Shown here in pieces: positions 25,469 through 33,820 of a stretch of DNA of 64,000 bases (its first letter is position 1; every line of letters starts with the position of its first letter). The position numbers and the translations under genes are program-made. The notes beneath the pieces were generated by a model, which made no database searches, was not told where the DNA came from, and was given only the letters and a program-made list of their open reading frames with translations. This stretch comes from Martelella lutilitoris (GTDB lineage: Bacteria > Pseudomonadota > Alphaproteobacteria > Rhizobiales > Rhizobiaceae), in contig NZ_CP066786.1 in the NCBI RefSeq assembly GCF_016598595.1, forward strand, positions 581,501-645,500, given 5' to 3'.

Positions 25469-26560
25469 GTGGCCGAAGTGCACCTTTCCAAAATCGTCAA
25501 GCGTTACGGATCGCTGGAAGTCGTTCACGGCATCGATCTTGAAGTCGCGCATAACGAATTCGTCGTTCTCGTCGGCCCGTCCGGCTGCGGCAAGTCGACA
25601 ACACTCAGGATGATCGCCGGCCTGGAGGAAATCTCCGGCGGCGAACTGAAGATCGGCGACCGCGTCGTCAATGCCCTGCCGCCCAGATCGCGCAATATCT
25701 CCATGGTGTTCCAGTCCTATGCGCTCTATCCGCATATGACCGTGCGCGAAAACCTCGGCTTCGGGCTGAAGATCGCCGGCATGACGCCGGGGGATATCAA
25801 GCCGCGCGTCGATGAGGCCGCCGGCATTCTGGGGCTTGAACCCTTCATGGACAGGTTGCCCGCCAACCTGTCCGGCGGCCAGCGCCAGCGCGTCGCCATG
25901 GGCCGCGCCATCGTGCGCCACCCGGACGTCTTCCTGTTCGACGAGCCACTCTCCAACCTCGATGCGAAGCTGCGCGGCCAGATGCGCGTCGAGATCAAGA
26001 AGCTGCATCAGCGGGTGAAGACCACCGTGATTTATGTGACCCACGACCAGGTGGAGGCGATGACGCTGGCGGACCGGATCGTGATCATGCGCGACGGTTA
26101 TGTCGAGCAGGTCGGGACCCCGACGGAGGTGTTCGAGAACCCGGCCAACACCTTCGTTGCCGGCTTCATCGGCTCGCCGCCGATGAACCAGCTTGACGGC
26201 GTGGTGGCCGATCGCGCCGCACGTCTTGCCGACGGTACGGTGGTGCCGCTGCCGGACGATATCGCCGCGAAGCTTTCCGACGGCCAGAAGGTCGTGGTCG
26301 GGTTCCGCCCCGACGCTTTTGCGCCCAAAGGCCACTCGCTGCATCCGGAAGACCGCTCGGTCGAGATCGAGGCGCCTGTCATCATCTCCGAGCCGCTCGG
26401 AACCGAAACCATCATCTTCACCCAATTCGGCGGCAAGGAAGTGCAGGCCAAGATGCTCGACCCACGCCCGCTTGAAGATGGCGAAACGCTGACCTTCACG
26501 CTGGACCTCGAACGCCTTCACGTCTTTGACGGCGAGACCGGCAAGAGCCTGAGGGCCTGA
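25469..26560 (+). CDS. Sugar ABC transporter ATPase (MalK/UgpC type)
   Basis: A 363-residue ATPase. Walker A GPSGCGKST is at 36-44, the signature is LSGGQRQRVAMGRA, Walker B is FLFDEPLSNLD, the H-loop is YVTHDQVEA, and a C-terminal OB-fold domain follows. It starts with GTG at 25469. It energises the importer of this operon and, being a UgpC-type subunit, might also serve the ATPase-less importer at 51709-54869. Confidence 0.9.
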   Translation: MAEVHLSKIVKRYGSLEVVHGIDLEVAHNEFVVLVGPSGCGKSTTLRMIAGLEEISGGELKIGDRVVNALPPRSRNISMVFQSYALYPHMTVRENLGFGLKIAGMTPGDIKPRVDEAAGILGLEPFMDRLPANLSGGQRQRVAMGRAIVRHPDVFLFDEPLSNLDAKLRGQMRVEIKKLHQRVKTTVIYVTHDQVEAMTLADRIVIMRDGYVEQVGTPTEVFENPANTFVAGFIGSPPMNQLDGVVADRAARLADGTVVPLPDDIAAKLSDGQKVVVGFRPDAFAPKGHSLHPEDRSVEIEAPVIISEPLGTETIIFTQFGGKEVQAKMLDPRPLEDGETLTFTLDLERLHVFDGETGKSLRA

Positions 26561-26562
26561 CG

Positions 26563-27669
26563 ATGGCGAAGATCGTCCGCGCCGAGCTGGTGATGGTGGA
26601 CCTGAAGCCGAAGGTGACGCGGGTCGACGCGATCCAGACCTTCGTTTCCCAGGAAACCCCGATCGTGCGCATCACCGACGCCGACGGGGTGATCGGCACC
26701 GGCTATTCCTATACGATCGGCACTGGCGGCCCGTCCGTCATGGCGCTTCTGGAAAAGACCCTGCTGCCGGCGGTTATCGGCCGCGAGGCCTTCGATATCG
26801 AGCGGATCTGGCGGGATCTCTCGTTCCTCACCCATGCGACCACGGTCGGCGCCATCACCGCGATCGCGCTTGCCGCCATCGATACCGCGCTCTGGGATCT
26901 GAAAGCCGTGAAGCTCGGCCTGCCGCTCCACAAGCTGGCTGGCGGGGCGAAGGACGAGATACCGCTCTACACAACGGAAGGCGGCTGGCTGCATCTGGAA
27001 ACCGAGGCACTGGTGGCTGACGCGATTGCGGCGAAGGCAAACGGCTTTGCCGGCTGCAAGCTCAAGGTTGGCCGCCCGCTTGCCGAAGATGTCGCGCGGA
27101 TATCGGCAGTGCGCGAGGCTGTGGGGCCGGCTTTCGAAATATTCACCGATGCCAACCAGGCCTTTGCCGTGGACGAAGCCGTGCGCCGGGCCGCCGCCTA
27201 TCAGCGGCTCGATATCGGTTGGCTGGAAGAGCCGCTGCCGGCTGATGATATCGAGGGTCACGCCGTGCTCTCGAGGCACACAAGCGTACCGGTCGCCGTC
27301 GGCGAGAGCCTTTATTCGGCACTCCATTTCCGTGAATATCTGGAGCGGCGGGCCTGTTCCGTCATTCAGGTCGATGTCGGCCGCATCGGCGGTATCACGC
27401 CCTGGCTCAAGGTCGCGCATATGGCCGAGTGCTTCAATGTCGCCGTGGCGCCGCATTTCCTGATGGAACTGCATGTTTCGCTGTGCGCGGCGGTGCCCAA
27501 TGCGCGCTGGGTGGAGTATATTCCGCAGCTTGACGCGATCACGCTTGAGGGCATGACCATCCGCGACGGACGCGCCATTCCGTCTTCCGCGCCGGGCCTT
27601 GGCATCGCATGGGATCTCGATGCGATCGGCCGCATGGCCGTCGAGGGCTCGCAAAAGACAATCAACTGA
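26563..27669 (+). CDS. Mandelate-racemase-type enolase-superfamily enzyme
   Basis: A 368-residue (beta/alpha)7-beta barrel enzyme. The active-site residues of the mandelate racemase subgroup are all present: Lys166 and Lys168 (KLKVG), metal ligands Asp196, Glu222 and Glu248, and the Asp271/His298 base pair. Spacing follows mandelate racemase within one or two residues. The family abstracts the proton next to a carboxylate and either racemises or dehydrates acid sugars. It lies two bases after the ATPase gene, in an operon that also encodes a true L-fuconate dehydratase, so it probably handles a second acid sugar or an epimer. The exact substrate is unknown. Confidence 0.85.
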   Translation: MAKIVRAELVMVDLKPKVTRVDAIQTFVSQETPIVRITDADGVIGTGYSYTIGTGGPSVMALLEKTLLPAVIGREAFDIERIWRDLSFLTHATTVGAITAIALAAIDTALWDLKAVKLGLPLHKLAGGAKDEIPLYTTEGGWLHLETEALVADAIAAKANGFAGCKLKVGRPLAEDVARISAVREAVGPAFEIFTDANQAFAVDEAVRRAAAYQRLDIGWLEEPLPADDIEGHAVLSRHTSVPVAVGESLYSALHFREYLERRACSVIQVDVGRIGGITPWLKVAHMAECFNVAVAPHFLMELHVSLCAAVPNARWVEYIPQLDAITLEGMTIRDGRAIPSSAPGLGIAWDLDAIGRMAVEGSQKTIN

Positions 27670-27686
27670 CGTTCAAGGGAGCGATC

Positions 27687-28418
27687 ATGACCGACCTTTC
27701 CGGAAAAACCTGTTTCATCACCGCCGCCGCGCAGGGCATCGGGGCGGCATCGGCCAGGGCCTTCGCCAAAGCGGGCGCCACGGTGATTGCGACCGACATC
27801 AATGCTGAAAAGCTCAAGGAACTTGAGGGCATCGAGAACATTTCGACACGGGTCTTGAATGTGCTGTCGGACGAGGCGGTCACCATCGCCGCGCAGGAAA
27901 TCGGCCAGGTCGATATCCTGTTCAACTGCGCCGGCATCGTCCACAACGGCTCTATCCTGGAGGGCAAGGAAAGCGATCTCGACCTTGCCTATGATCTCAA
28001 CGTCAAGGCCATGGTGCGCACCATCCGGGCCTTCCTGCCCGGCATGGTCGAGCGGGGCGACGGGGCCATCATCAACATGTCCTCGGTCGCTTCCAGCATG
28101 AAGGGCGTTCCCAACCGTTTCGCCTACACGACCACCAAGGCCGCCGTTCTCGGGTTGACCAAATCGGTCGCCGCCGACTTTGTCTCCAGAGGCATTCGCT
28201 GCAACGCCATCTGCCCGGGCACGGTCGACAGCCCCTCGCTTCAGGAACGCCTGAAGGCGACCGGCGATTATGAAAAGGCGCGGACCGATTTCATCGCCCG
28301 CCAGCCCATCGGCCGCATCGGCACGCCGGAGGAGATCGCCGATCTTGCCGTCTACCTTGCCGGTGCGACCTATACGACCGGCCAGGCCTACGCCATCGAC
28401 GGCGGCTGGACCTGCTGA
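27687..28418 (+). CDS. Short-chain dehydrogenase, probable 2-keto-3-deoxy-L-fuconate dehydrogenase
   Basis: A 243-residue SDR. The NAD-binding loop is TAAAQGIG at 12-19, with Ala instead of the usual first Gly. NCAG is at 80-83 and the catalytic set is Ser133, Tyr147 and Lys151. Asp37 in ATDIN suggests preference for NAD. The ATG at 27687 was chosen by family start. It lies directly before the L-fuconate dehydratase gene, so it probably oxidises that enzyme's product, 2-keto-3-deoxy-L-fuconate, to the 2,4-diketo acid, as known for Xanthomonas and Burkholderia. Confidence 0.87.
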   Translation: MTDLSGKTCFITAAAQGIGAASARAFAKAGATVIATDINAEKLKELEGIENISTRVLNVLSDEAVTIAAQEIGQVDILFNCAGIVHNGSILEGKESDLDLAYDLNVKAMVRTIRAFLPGMVERGDGAIINMSSVASSMKGVPNRFAYTTTKAAVLGLTKSVAADFVSRGIRCNAICPGTVDSPSLQERLKATGDYEKARTDFIARQPIGRIGTPEEIADLAVYLAGATYTTGQAYAIDGGWTC

Positions 28419-28454
28419 CTGTCGCCCGAACCGACGCAAGACCGAGTGCAAGAC

Positions 28455-29759
28455 ATGACCACCATCACAGGACTATCCGTCCACGACCTGCGTTTTCCGA
28501 CCTCCGCCAAGCTTGACGGTTCGGATGCCATGAACCCCGATCCCGATTACTCCGCCGCCTATGTCGTGCTCAAGACGGATGGCGACCATGAAGGCCACGG
28601 CCTGACCTTCACCATCGGCCGGGGCAATGAAGTGGTCTGTGCCGCGATCGCCGCGCTTGAAAACCGCGTGAAGGGGCTGAGGCTCGACTGGGTCGCCGAA
28701 AACCCGGGCCGTTTCTGGCGGCATGTCACCGGCGACAGCCAGCTGCGCTGGATCGGGCCTGACAAGGGCGCGATGCACCTGGCAACCGGCGCCGTGGTCA
28801 ATGCCGTCTGGGACCTCATGGCAAAGACCGCGGGAAAACCGGTCTGGCAGTTCGTCGCCGAGATGACGCCGGAACAGCTCGTCTCGATCATCGATTTCCG
28901 TTACCTGACCGACGCGATCACGCCGGACGAGGCGCTCGCAATCTTCCGCAAGGCGGAGGCAGGCAAGGCGGAGCGGATCGCGGAGCTGAAGAAAAACGGC
29001 TATCCCTGCTACACGACCTCTGCCGGCTGGCTCGGCTACAGCCATGACAAGCTGCGTCGTCTGGCGCAGGAAGCGGTCGATAGCGGTTTCACCTTCATCA
29101 AGATGAAGGTCGGGCAGGACCGTGACGAGGACATCGCCCGGCTGAAGATCGTGCGCGAGGTGATCGGCGAGGACCGCACGCTGATGATCGATGCCAATCA
29201 GGTCTGGGAGGTCGATCAGGCGATCGACTGGGTGAAGGCGCTTGCGCCCTTCAGGCCCTATTTCATCGAGGAGCCGACAAGCCCCGATGATGTCGCCGGC
29301 CACAGGAAAATCCGCGAGGCCGTGACTCCGGTGAAGGTTGCGACCGGCGAGATGTGCCAGAACCGCATCCTGTTCAAGCAGTTCATCGCCGGCGGCGCCA
29401 TCGATATCGTCCAGATCGACGCCTGCCGCATCGGCGGGTTGAACGAAGTGATGTCGGTTCTGGTCATGGCGGCGAAATACGGCCTGCCGGTCTGGCCGCA
29501 TGCCGGCGGCGTCGGCCTTTGCGAATATGTCCAGCACCTGTCGATGATCGATTATCTCGTGGTCTCCGGCACCAAGGATGGCCGCGTCATCGAATATGTC
29601 GATCATCTGCACGAGCATTTCATCGATCCCTGCCGGATCGAAGGGGCAGCCTATATGCCGCCGGAGATGCCGGGCTTTTCGATTGAGATGAAGCCGGAAA
29701 CGCTTCATAACTACGCGCATCCGACGTCTCAGGCGTCGAAAACGGGAGAATTGACATGA
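28455..29759 (+). CDS. fucD: L-fuconate dehydratase
   Basis: A 434-residue enolase-superfamily enzyme that dehydrates L-fuconate to 2-keto-3-deoxy-L-fuconate. It shows the long N-terminal domain typical of the family (DLRFPTSAKLDGSDAMNPDP), the lysine pair Lys216/Lys218 (IKMKVG), metal ligands Asp246, Glu272 and Glu299, and His349 (VWPHAGGVG). These sit two positions before those of the Xanthomonas enzyme. Besides the ATG at 28455, a GTG at 28446 is in frame; neither has a strong ribosome-binding site. Its stop overlaps the next start as ATGA. Confidence 0.93.
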   Translation: MTTITGLSVHDLRFPTSAKLDGSDAMNPDPDYSAAYVVLKTDGDHEGHGLTFTIGRGNEVVCAAIAALENRVKGLRLDWVAENPGRFWRHVTGDSQLRWIGPDKGAMHLATGAVVNAVWDLMAKTAGKPVWQFVAEMTPEQLVSIIDFRYLTDAITPDEALAIFRKAEAGKAERIAELKKNGYPCYTTSAGWLGYSHDKLRRLAQEAVDSGFTFIKMKVGQDRDEDIARLKIVREVIGEDRTLMIDANQVWEVDQAIDWVKALAPFRPYFIEEPTSPDDVAGHRKIREAVTPVKVATGEMCQNRILFKQFIAGGAIDIVQIDACRIGGLNEVMSVLVMAAKYGLPVWPHAGGVGLCEYVQHLSMIDYLVVSGTKDGRVIEYVDHLHEHFIDPCRIEGAAYMPPEMPGFSIEMKPETLHNYAHPTSQASKTGELT

Positions 29760-30607
29760 AACTGCTTCGCCTTGGCGCCAGGGGCGCCGAACGGCCCGCC
29801 ATCCTGCACTCCGATGGAACCTACCGCGACATTTCCTCCGTCGTTGTCGACATCGCCGGCGACACGCTGACGGCCGCCGGGCTGGCGCGCATTGCCGCCG
29901 CCGATATCGGCAGCCTGCCGGTCCTGCCGCAGTCAAGCCGTATCGGTCCCTGCGTCGGCAAGGTCGGGAAGTTCATCTGCATCGGCCTCAACTATGCCGA
30001 CCACGCGGCCGAGACCGGCGCCGATATTCCGAAGGAGCCGATCGTATTCATGAAGGCGACCAGCGCCATTATCGGTCCGAACGACGATGTGCGGATTCCG
30101 CGCAATTCGAAGAAGACCGACTGGGAAGTCGAGCTCGGCGTCGTCATCGGCAAGGAAGCATCCTATGTGGATGAAGCCGACGCCATGGACCACGTCGCCG
30201 GCTATTGCGTCGTCAACGATCTGTCAGAGCGCGAGTTCCAGATCGAGCGCTCCGGCCAATGGGTGAAGGGCAAGAGCGCCGACACCTTCGGGCCGATCGG
30301 CCCCTGGCTGGTGACGCGGGATGAGGTGGAAGACCCGCAGAGCCTCGCCATGTGGCTGGAGGTTGACGGTCACCGCTACCAGGATGGCTCGACCAAGACG
30401 ATGATCTTCGGCGTCTCGCACCTCGTCAGCTATCTGTCGCAGTTCATGAGCCTGCAGCCCGGTGACATCATCACCACCGGCACGCCGCCCGGCGTCGGCA
30501 TGGGCATCAAGCCTGAGCCGGTCTATCTGAAGGAGGGCCAGACGATGAAGCTTGGCATCGAAGGCCTCGGCGAACAGAGCCAGAAGACCATCGCCTGGAA
30601 CGGCTGA
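29756..30607 (+). CDS. Fumarylacetoacetase-family hydrolase, probable 2,4-diketo-3-deoxy-L-fuconate hydrolase
   Basis: A 283-residue FAH-fold enzyme. The motif GLNYADHA lies near 77-84 and the metal ligands are Glu124, Glu126 and Asp155 (EVELGVVIG, VNDLSERE). FAH enzymes cleave C-C bonds of diketo acids. As the last gene of the fucose-type operon it would split the diketo acid into pyruvate and L-lactate, completing the non-phosphorylated route. It is translationally coupled to the dehydratase. Confidence 0.9.
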   Translation: MKLLRLGARGAERPAILHSDGTYRDISSVVVDIAGDTLTAAGLARIAAADIGSLPVLPQSSRIGPCVGKVGKFICIGLNYADHAAETGADIPKEPIVFMKATSAIIGPNDDVRIPRNSKKTDWEVELGVVIGKEASYVDEADAMDHVAGYCVVNDLSEREFQIERSGQWVKGKSADTFGPIGPWLVTRDEVEDPQSLAMWLEVDGHRYQDGSTKTMIFGVSHLVSYLSQFMSLQPGDIITTGTPPGVGMGIKPEPVYLKEGQTMKLGIEGLGEQSQKTIAWNG

Positions 30608-30621
30608 CAATTCTTGTGAGG

Positions 30622-30643
30622 CGGCGCGGAAGAACCCGCGCCG
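30622..30643 (+). terminator. Hairpin ending the fucose-type operon
   Basis: CGGCGCGG (30622-30629) and CCGCGCCG (30636-30643) form a perfect 8-base-pair stem with a 6-base AAGAAC loop, 14 bases after the last stop codon. The T-run is poor, so termination may need Rho. From 30644 to about 30940 I see no gene or other signal. A 13-base palindrome, TTGTTGTCAACAA, lies at 30944-30956. Confidence 0.5.
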
Positions 30644-30959
30644 TCCTGCCGGCTGCCCGGTTCCGGTCGGGCGTATCGGTCTGGTTGCCCCCGAACGCCG
30701 CCGTCATGGATAGCGCGATGGCCGGAGCGCGCCCGCTTCCCTCGGGGCCATGTCCGCAGGATCGGAGATTGTCGGCGCGTCCGGGCGACCCGAACATCTT
30801 TCCGATCTGACCCGCCATATCGGTCAACTCCCCAGCGCCTTCAGTGCTTCCGCCTCGCGGATCAGGACCGGTGATTGCGGTCCCTCGAACATCTTCTCGG
30901 CGCGAGGTATGTCCTGAGCACATATGAGGGCTGTCAAAGAGTCTTGTTGTCAACAACCG

Positions 30960-31004
30960 TCATAACCTGTAATTGGTATTTTAAATGACAATTGCAGGTT
31001 ATGA
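30960..31004. promoter_or_regulatory. 45-bp palindrome before nsrR, probable NsrR autoregulatory operator
   Basis: The sequence is symmetric about base 30982. Its outer arms TCATAACCTG and CAGGTTATGA match perfectly, the next AATTG/CAATT blocks also pair, and the core is ATTT-T-AAAT. The core fits the known NsrR operator pattern of ATTT-N-AAAT flanked by dyad bases. The 3' end lies 6 bases before the nsrR ATG, so a bound protein would block both transcription and translation start. The outer arms extend well beyond the roughly 23-base NsrR site and may bind a second dimer. Confidence 0.65.
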
Positions 31005-31010
31005 TCGTCC

Positions 31011-31430
31011 ATGCGTCTGACAAGCTTCACGGATTACGGACTTCGCGCTCTCATGCGGATGGCAAGCGACCCTGGCCGGGTGTTCTCGACGGCGGAGATC
31101 GCCAAAGAGTTCAACGTCTCCCGCAACCATCTCAACAAGATCATGCAGCGGCTTGCCCATCGCGGGATCGTCGATACCCGAAGGGGGACGGGCGGAGGCG
31201 CGGTGCTGGCGCGTCCCGCCGCCGACATCGGACTTGGCGAAATCATTCGGCTTCTCGAGGAAGATCAGTCTCTCGTCGAGTGCTTTTCGCCGACCGGCGA
31301 TTGCAGTGTCACGCCGGTCTGTCGCCTCAAGCATACGCTTGCTGCCGCCGAGGCAGCTTTTCTGGCCGAGTGTGATCGCAAGACACTCGCCGACATTGCC
31401 CTGCCGGCCTCGAAGCCGGCAATTGCCTGA
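31011..31430 (+). CDS. nsrR: Rrf2-family nitric-oxide-sensing repressor NsrR
   Basis: A 139-residue regulator beginning MRLTSFTDYGLRALMRMA, the NsrR start. The winged helix reads STAEIAKEFNVSRNHLNKIM. The iron-sulfur ligands Cys91, Cys98 and Cys104 (ECFSPTGDCSVTPVC) follow the NsrR spacing closely rather than that of IscR. NsrR loses DNA binding when NO damages its cluster. The palindrome just upstream suggests autoregulation, and the two following genes are probably under the same control. Confidence 0.93.
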   Translation: MRLTSFTDYGLRALMRMASDPGRVFSTAEIAKEFNVSRNHLNKIMQRLAHRGIVDTRRGTGGGAVLARPAADIGLGEIIRLLEEDQSLVECFSPTGDCSVTPVCRLKHTLAAAEAAFLAECDRKTLADIALPASKPAIA

Positions 31431-31446
31431 CTAAAGGAGGCACAGA

Positions 31447-32904
31447 ATGTTCTCATTCAACCAACGAACAAGCCGGATCCTTGCGGGGCTCCTCGGGCTG
31501 TGCGCCGCACTGGTTCCGGTCGCGGCCTCGGCCCATGTGAAGTGGTTTGCGCCCTATATCGTCGACGCGGCGCCGGCGCCGCTCACGCGGACGCTGAGCG
31601 ATCCCTATTTCTGGACCGGGATAGCGCTGGTCCTCGTCTTTTTCATCGCCGCGCGACTGATCGAGCGCAGTGCGGCCGGTGCCGCCACGCTGGATGCGAT
31701 GGACCGGGTTACCGATCCGCTCTGGCAGCGCCTCGACGCCTTTGTCCGCATCGTGGTTGCCGGCTTCTTCGTGGCGATCTTCGCGGTCGGTGGTATTTAT
31801 CTGACGCCCGATCTGCAGACGCCTGCCGAGTGGGTCAGCTGGCTGCAGCTTCTGATCGCCGCCGGCATCGTATCGCGCAAGACCATGCCGCTGTCCGCAG
31901 CGGGCATCATCTTCCTGTGGGTCCTCGCGCTGCGTGATTACGAGTTTTTCCACCTGCTCGACTATCTGGCGCTCGGCGTCGCGGTTGCGGGCTATCTGGT
32001 GCTGGAGAGTTCCAGCCAGCCGGAATGGCGCAAGCATCGTTTCGAACTGTTGCGATGGGGCGTGGCTATCGCGCTCATGTGGTCGAGCCTCGAAAAATTC
32101 GCCTATCCGGAATGGTTCTACCCGCTGGTGGTTGAAAAGCCCTTCCTGACATTCGGCATTCCGCGCGACATGTTCATCCCGATGGCCGGCATTGCAGAGT
32201 TCACCATGGGCTTCGGACTGCTGGCGACGCCGCTCATCCGCAGGCTTTCGGCGATTGCGCTTTTCGTGATCTTCAATGCCGCCGTCTTCCCCTTCGGTCG
32301 GATCGACCTTATCGGCCACGCGCTGATCATGGCGATTATCGTCGCAATCGCGGTCGACCATACCCGGGAGCTGCATTTCTGGGGCTGGATCCGGCGCTCG
32401 CTCATCGGCGTCCCGCTCGGCCTTGCCTCGGCGCTGGTGATTTTCGCAACCGCCTATTGGGGCCTTCATGCCGCCTTCTTCGGCCCGGACGCGCAGACCA
32501 TGGCGGAGTTGCGCACCGAACAGGCCGAGATGGCAACCCACACCTTCTCGCTTGAGCATCCGCACGGACCAATCGCTTCCCCGGATATGAGCGGGGACGA
32601 TAGCGGGCAGGGGGGTGAAGCCCCGGACGCCGGCACCCTGACGGTGAGCGAAGCCTATGAACAGTCGATGATGGGCATGCATGAAGAGATGATGGAAGGC
32701 CTGCGTCATGACGATCCGGACGTGGCCTTCGTGCTCGGCATGATACCGCATCACCAGGGCGCGATCGACATGGCCCGCATCCAGCTCGTCGCCGGATCGG
32801 ATCGCACCAATATGGCGCTGGCGCAGCATATCATTGCGGAGCAGCAGAAGGAGATCGACGCGATGCGCGCATGGCTTCGCCAGCGCGGCATTGAAAGCGA
32901 ATGA
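31447..32904 (+). CDS. Multi-pass membrane protein fused to a DUF305 domain
   Basis: A 485-residue protein. It begins with a signal-like segment ending in ASAHVKWF, then has about eight or nine hydrophobic segments to residue 345; the part around 205-300 resembles DoxX-type proteins. After a polar linker (near 360-400) comes a Met- and His-rich DUF305 domain: SMMGMHEEMMEG, GMIPHHQGAIDMA and IDAMRAWLRQRG. DUF305 proteins are small helical periplasmic domains whose Met/His residues suggest metal binding, often copper. It follows nsrR by 16 bases after an AAAGGAGG site, so it is probably induced by NO. Its function is not known. Confidence 0.8.
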   Translation: MFSFNQRTSRILAGLLGLCAALVPVAASAHVKWFAPYIVDAAPAPLTRTLSDPYFWTGIALVLVFFIAARLIERSAAGAATLDAMDRVTDPLWQRLDAFVRIVVAGFFVAIFAVGGIYLTPDLQTPAEWVSWLQLLIAAGIVSRKTMPLSAAGIIFLWVLALRDYEFFHLLDYLALGVAVAGYLVLESSSQPEWRKHRFELLRWGVAIALMWSSLEKFAYPEWFYPLVVEKPFLTFGIPRDMFIPMAGIAEFTMGFGLLATPLIRRLSAIALFVIFNAAVFPFGRIDLIGHALIMAIIVAIAVDHTRELHFWGWIRRSLIGVPLGLASALVIFATAYWGLHAAFFGPDAQTMAELRTEQAEMATHTFSLEHPHGPIASPDMSGDDSGQGGEAPDAGTLTVSEAYEQSMMGMHEEMMEGLRHDDPDVAFVLGMIPHHQGAIDMARIQLVAGSDRTNMALAQHIIAEQQKEIDAMRAWLRQRGIESE

Positions 32905-33052
32905 TGCACCGGTCACAGGTTGGCGATCGAGGAGGCGGGGGCGATGCGCTCGCCTCCAGGCGCCTTGTGTGGGGGGAAATGGTGGCCCTGCCGCCGGTAT
33001 CACCCCCGTCGGCGATGAATCTCATCTTTCGTCGGGAGACGGGACCCAGGAC

Positions 33053-33742
33053 ATGACGAATTTTCTGCTCGCGATCCTTGCTTTCCTTCTGGCTCATGTG
33101 GTTCCGCCGGCGCCGCCCGTGCGCGCCCGGTTGATCGCCCTCTTCGGGCGCCGTGTCTATCTCACGCTTTATTCTCTCGTGTCGATCCTGCTTCTGGTCT
33201 GGATCATCGATGCGGCGCGACATGCGCCGTTGATTTTCCTCTGGTATCCCGCGCCCTGGCAGGCCCTTGTTCCGGTGATCGCGATGCCGTTCGCCTTCTG
33301 GTTCATCGCCGCAGGGCTTGCGGCGCAAAACCGGCTTTCCATCACCTTCCGGCGCAGTGGCGAAGCGGGTTCGCAAGGCCCGATCACCGCCATCACCCGC
33401 CACCCCGTGCTCGTCGGTTTTCTGATCTGGTCGCTCGCGCACATTCCGCCGAACGGGGATGTTGTGTCGCTGATCCTGTTCGGCGGCATGGGGCTGCTTG
33501 CCCTCGCCGGAACGGCAGTGCTCGACCGCCGGACGCGGCGTCGGCTCGGCGATGCCGAATGGGCGGCTATCCGCGCGCAAACCTCCATCGTGCCCTTTCT
33601 GGCAGTGCTTGAAGGGCGCGCGCATCTGCATGCGGACCGTAACTTCTGGCTCTGGACCGGCCTGGGGCTGGCCTTCTATGTCTGGTTCCTGTTGCAGGGC
33701 CACCGCCTGCTGATCGGCGTCGACCCGCTGGCCTGGCTCTGA
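33053..33742 (+). CDS. nnrU: NnrU-family membrane protein
   Basis: A 229-residue inner-membrane protein of the NnrU family (related to isoprenylcysteine methyltransferase-like folds), with about six hydrophobic segments. The conserved ITRHPVLVGFLIWSLAH is at roughly 118-134. In denitrifying alphaproteobacteria nnrU is regulated with nitric-oxide metabolism. The ATG at 33053 was chosen because the protein then starts at its first membrane segment; the frame is open further upstream, but that part has no family similarity that I see. The 148 bases after the DUF305 gene show no strong terminator, so it may be in the NsrR operon. Confidence 0.87.
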   Translation: MTNFLLAILAFLLAHVVPPAPPVRARLIALFGRRVYLTLYSLVSILLLVWIIDAARHAPLIFLWYPAPWQALVPVIAMPFAFWFIAAGLAAQNRLSITFRRSGEAGSQGPITAITRHPVLVGFLIWSLAHIPPNGDVVSLILFGGMGLLALAGTAVLDRRTRRRLGDAEWAAIRAQTSIVPFLAVLEGRAHLHADRNFWLWTGLGLAFYVWFLLQGHRLLIGVDPLAWL

Positions 33743-33820
33743 CCGCTTGCGCCGCGGAAAATGAACGGCATTATCCCGTAACCCGCGAGAAACCGGGACG
33801 CTACGCCGGGAGACGGCGAT

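Noticed and set aside
30944..30956. FNR/NNR box before nsrR
   Set aside because: TTGTTGTCAACAA is a palindrome but lacks the TTGAT-N4-ATCAA form; it may be chance or another regulator's site.
30507..30956. Minus-strand open frame in the gap before nsrR
   Set aside because: It overlaps the end of the hydrolase gene, is Arg- and Pro-rich, has no family motif and no ribosome-binding site.
32834..33052. N-terminal extension of NnrU
   Set aside because: The frame is open upstream, but the extension overlaps the DUF305 gene end, lacks family similarity and is not hydrophobic; the ATG at 33053 starts right at the first membrane segment.
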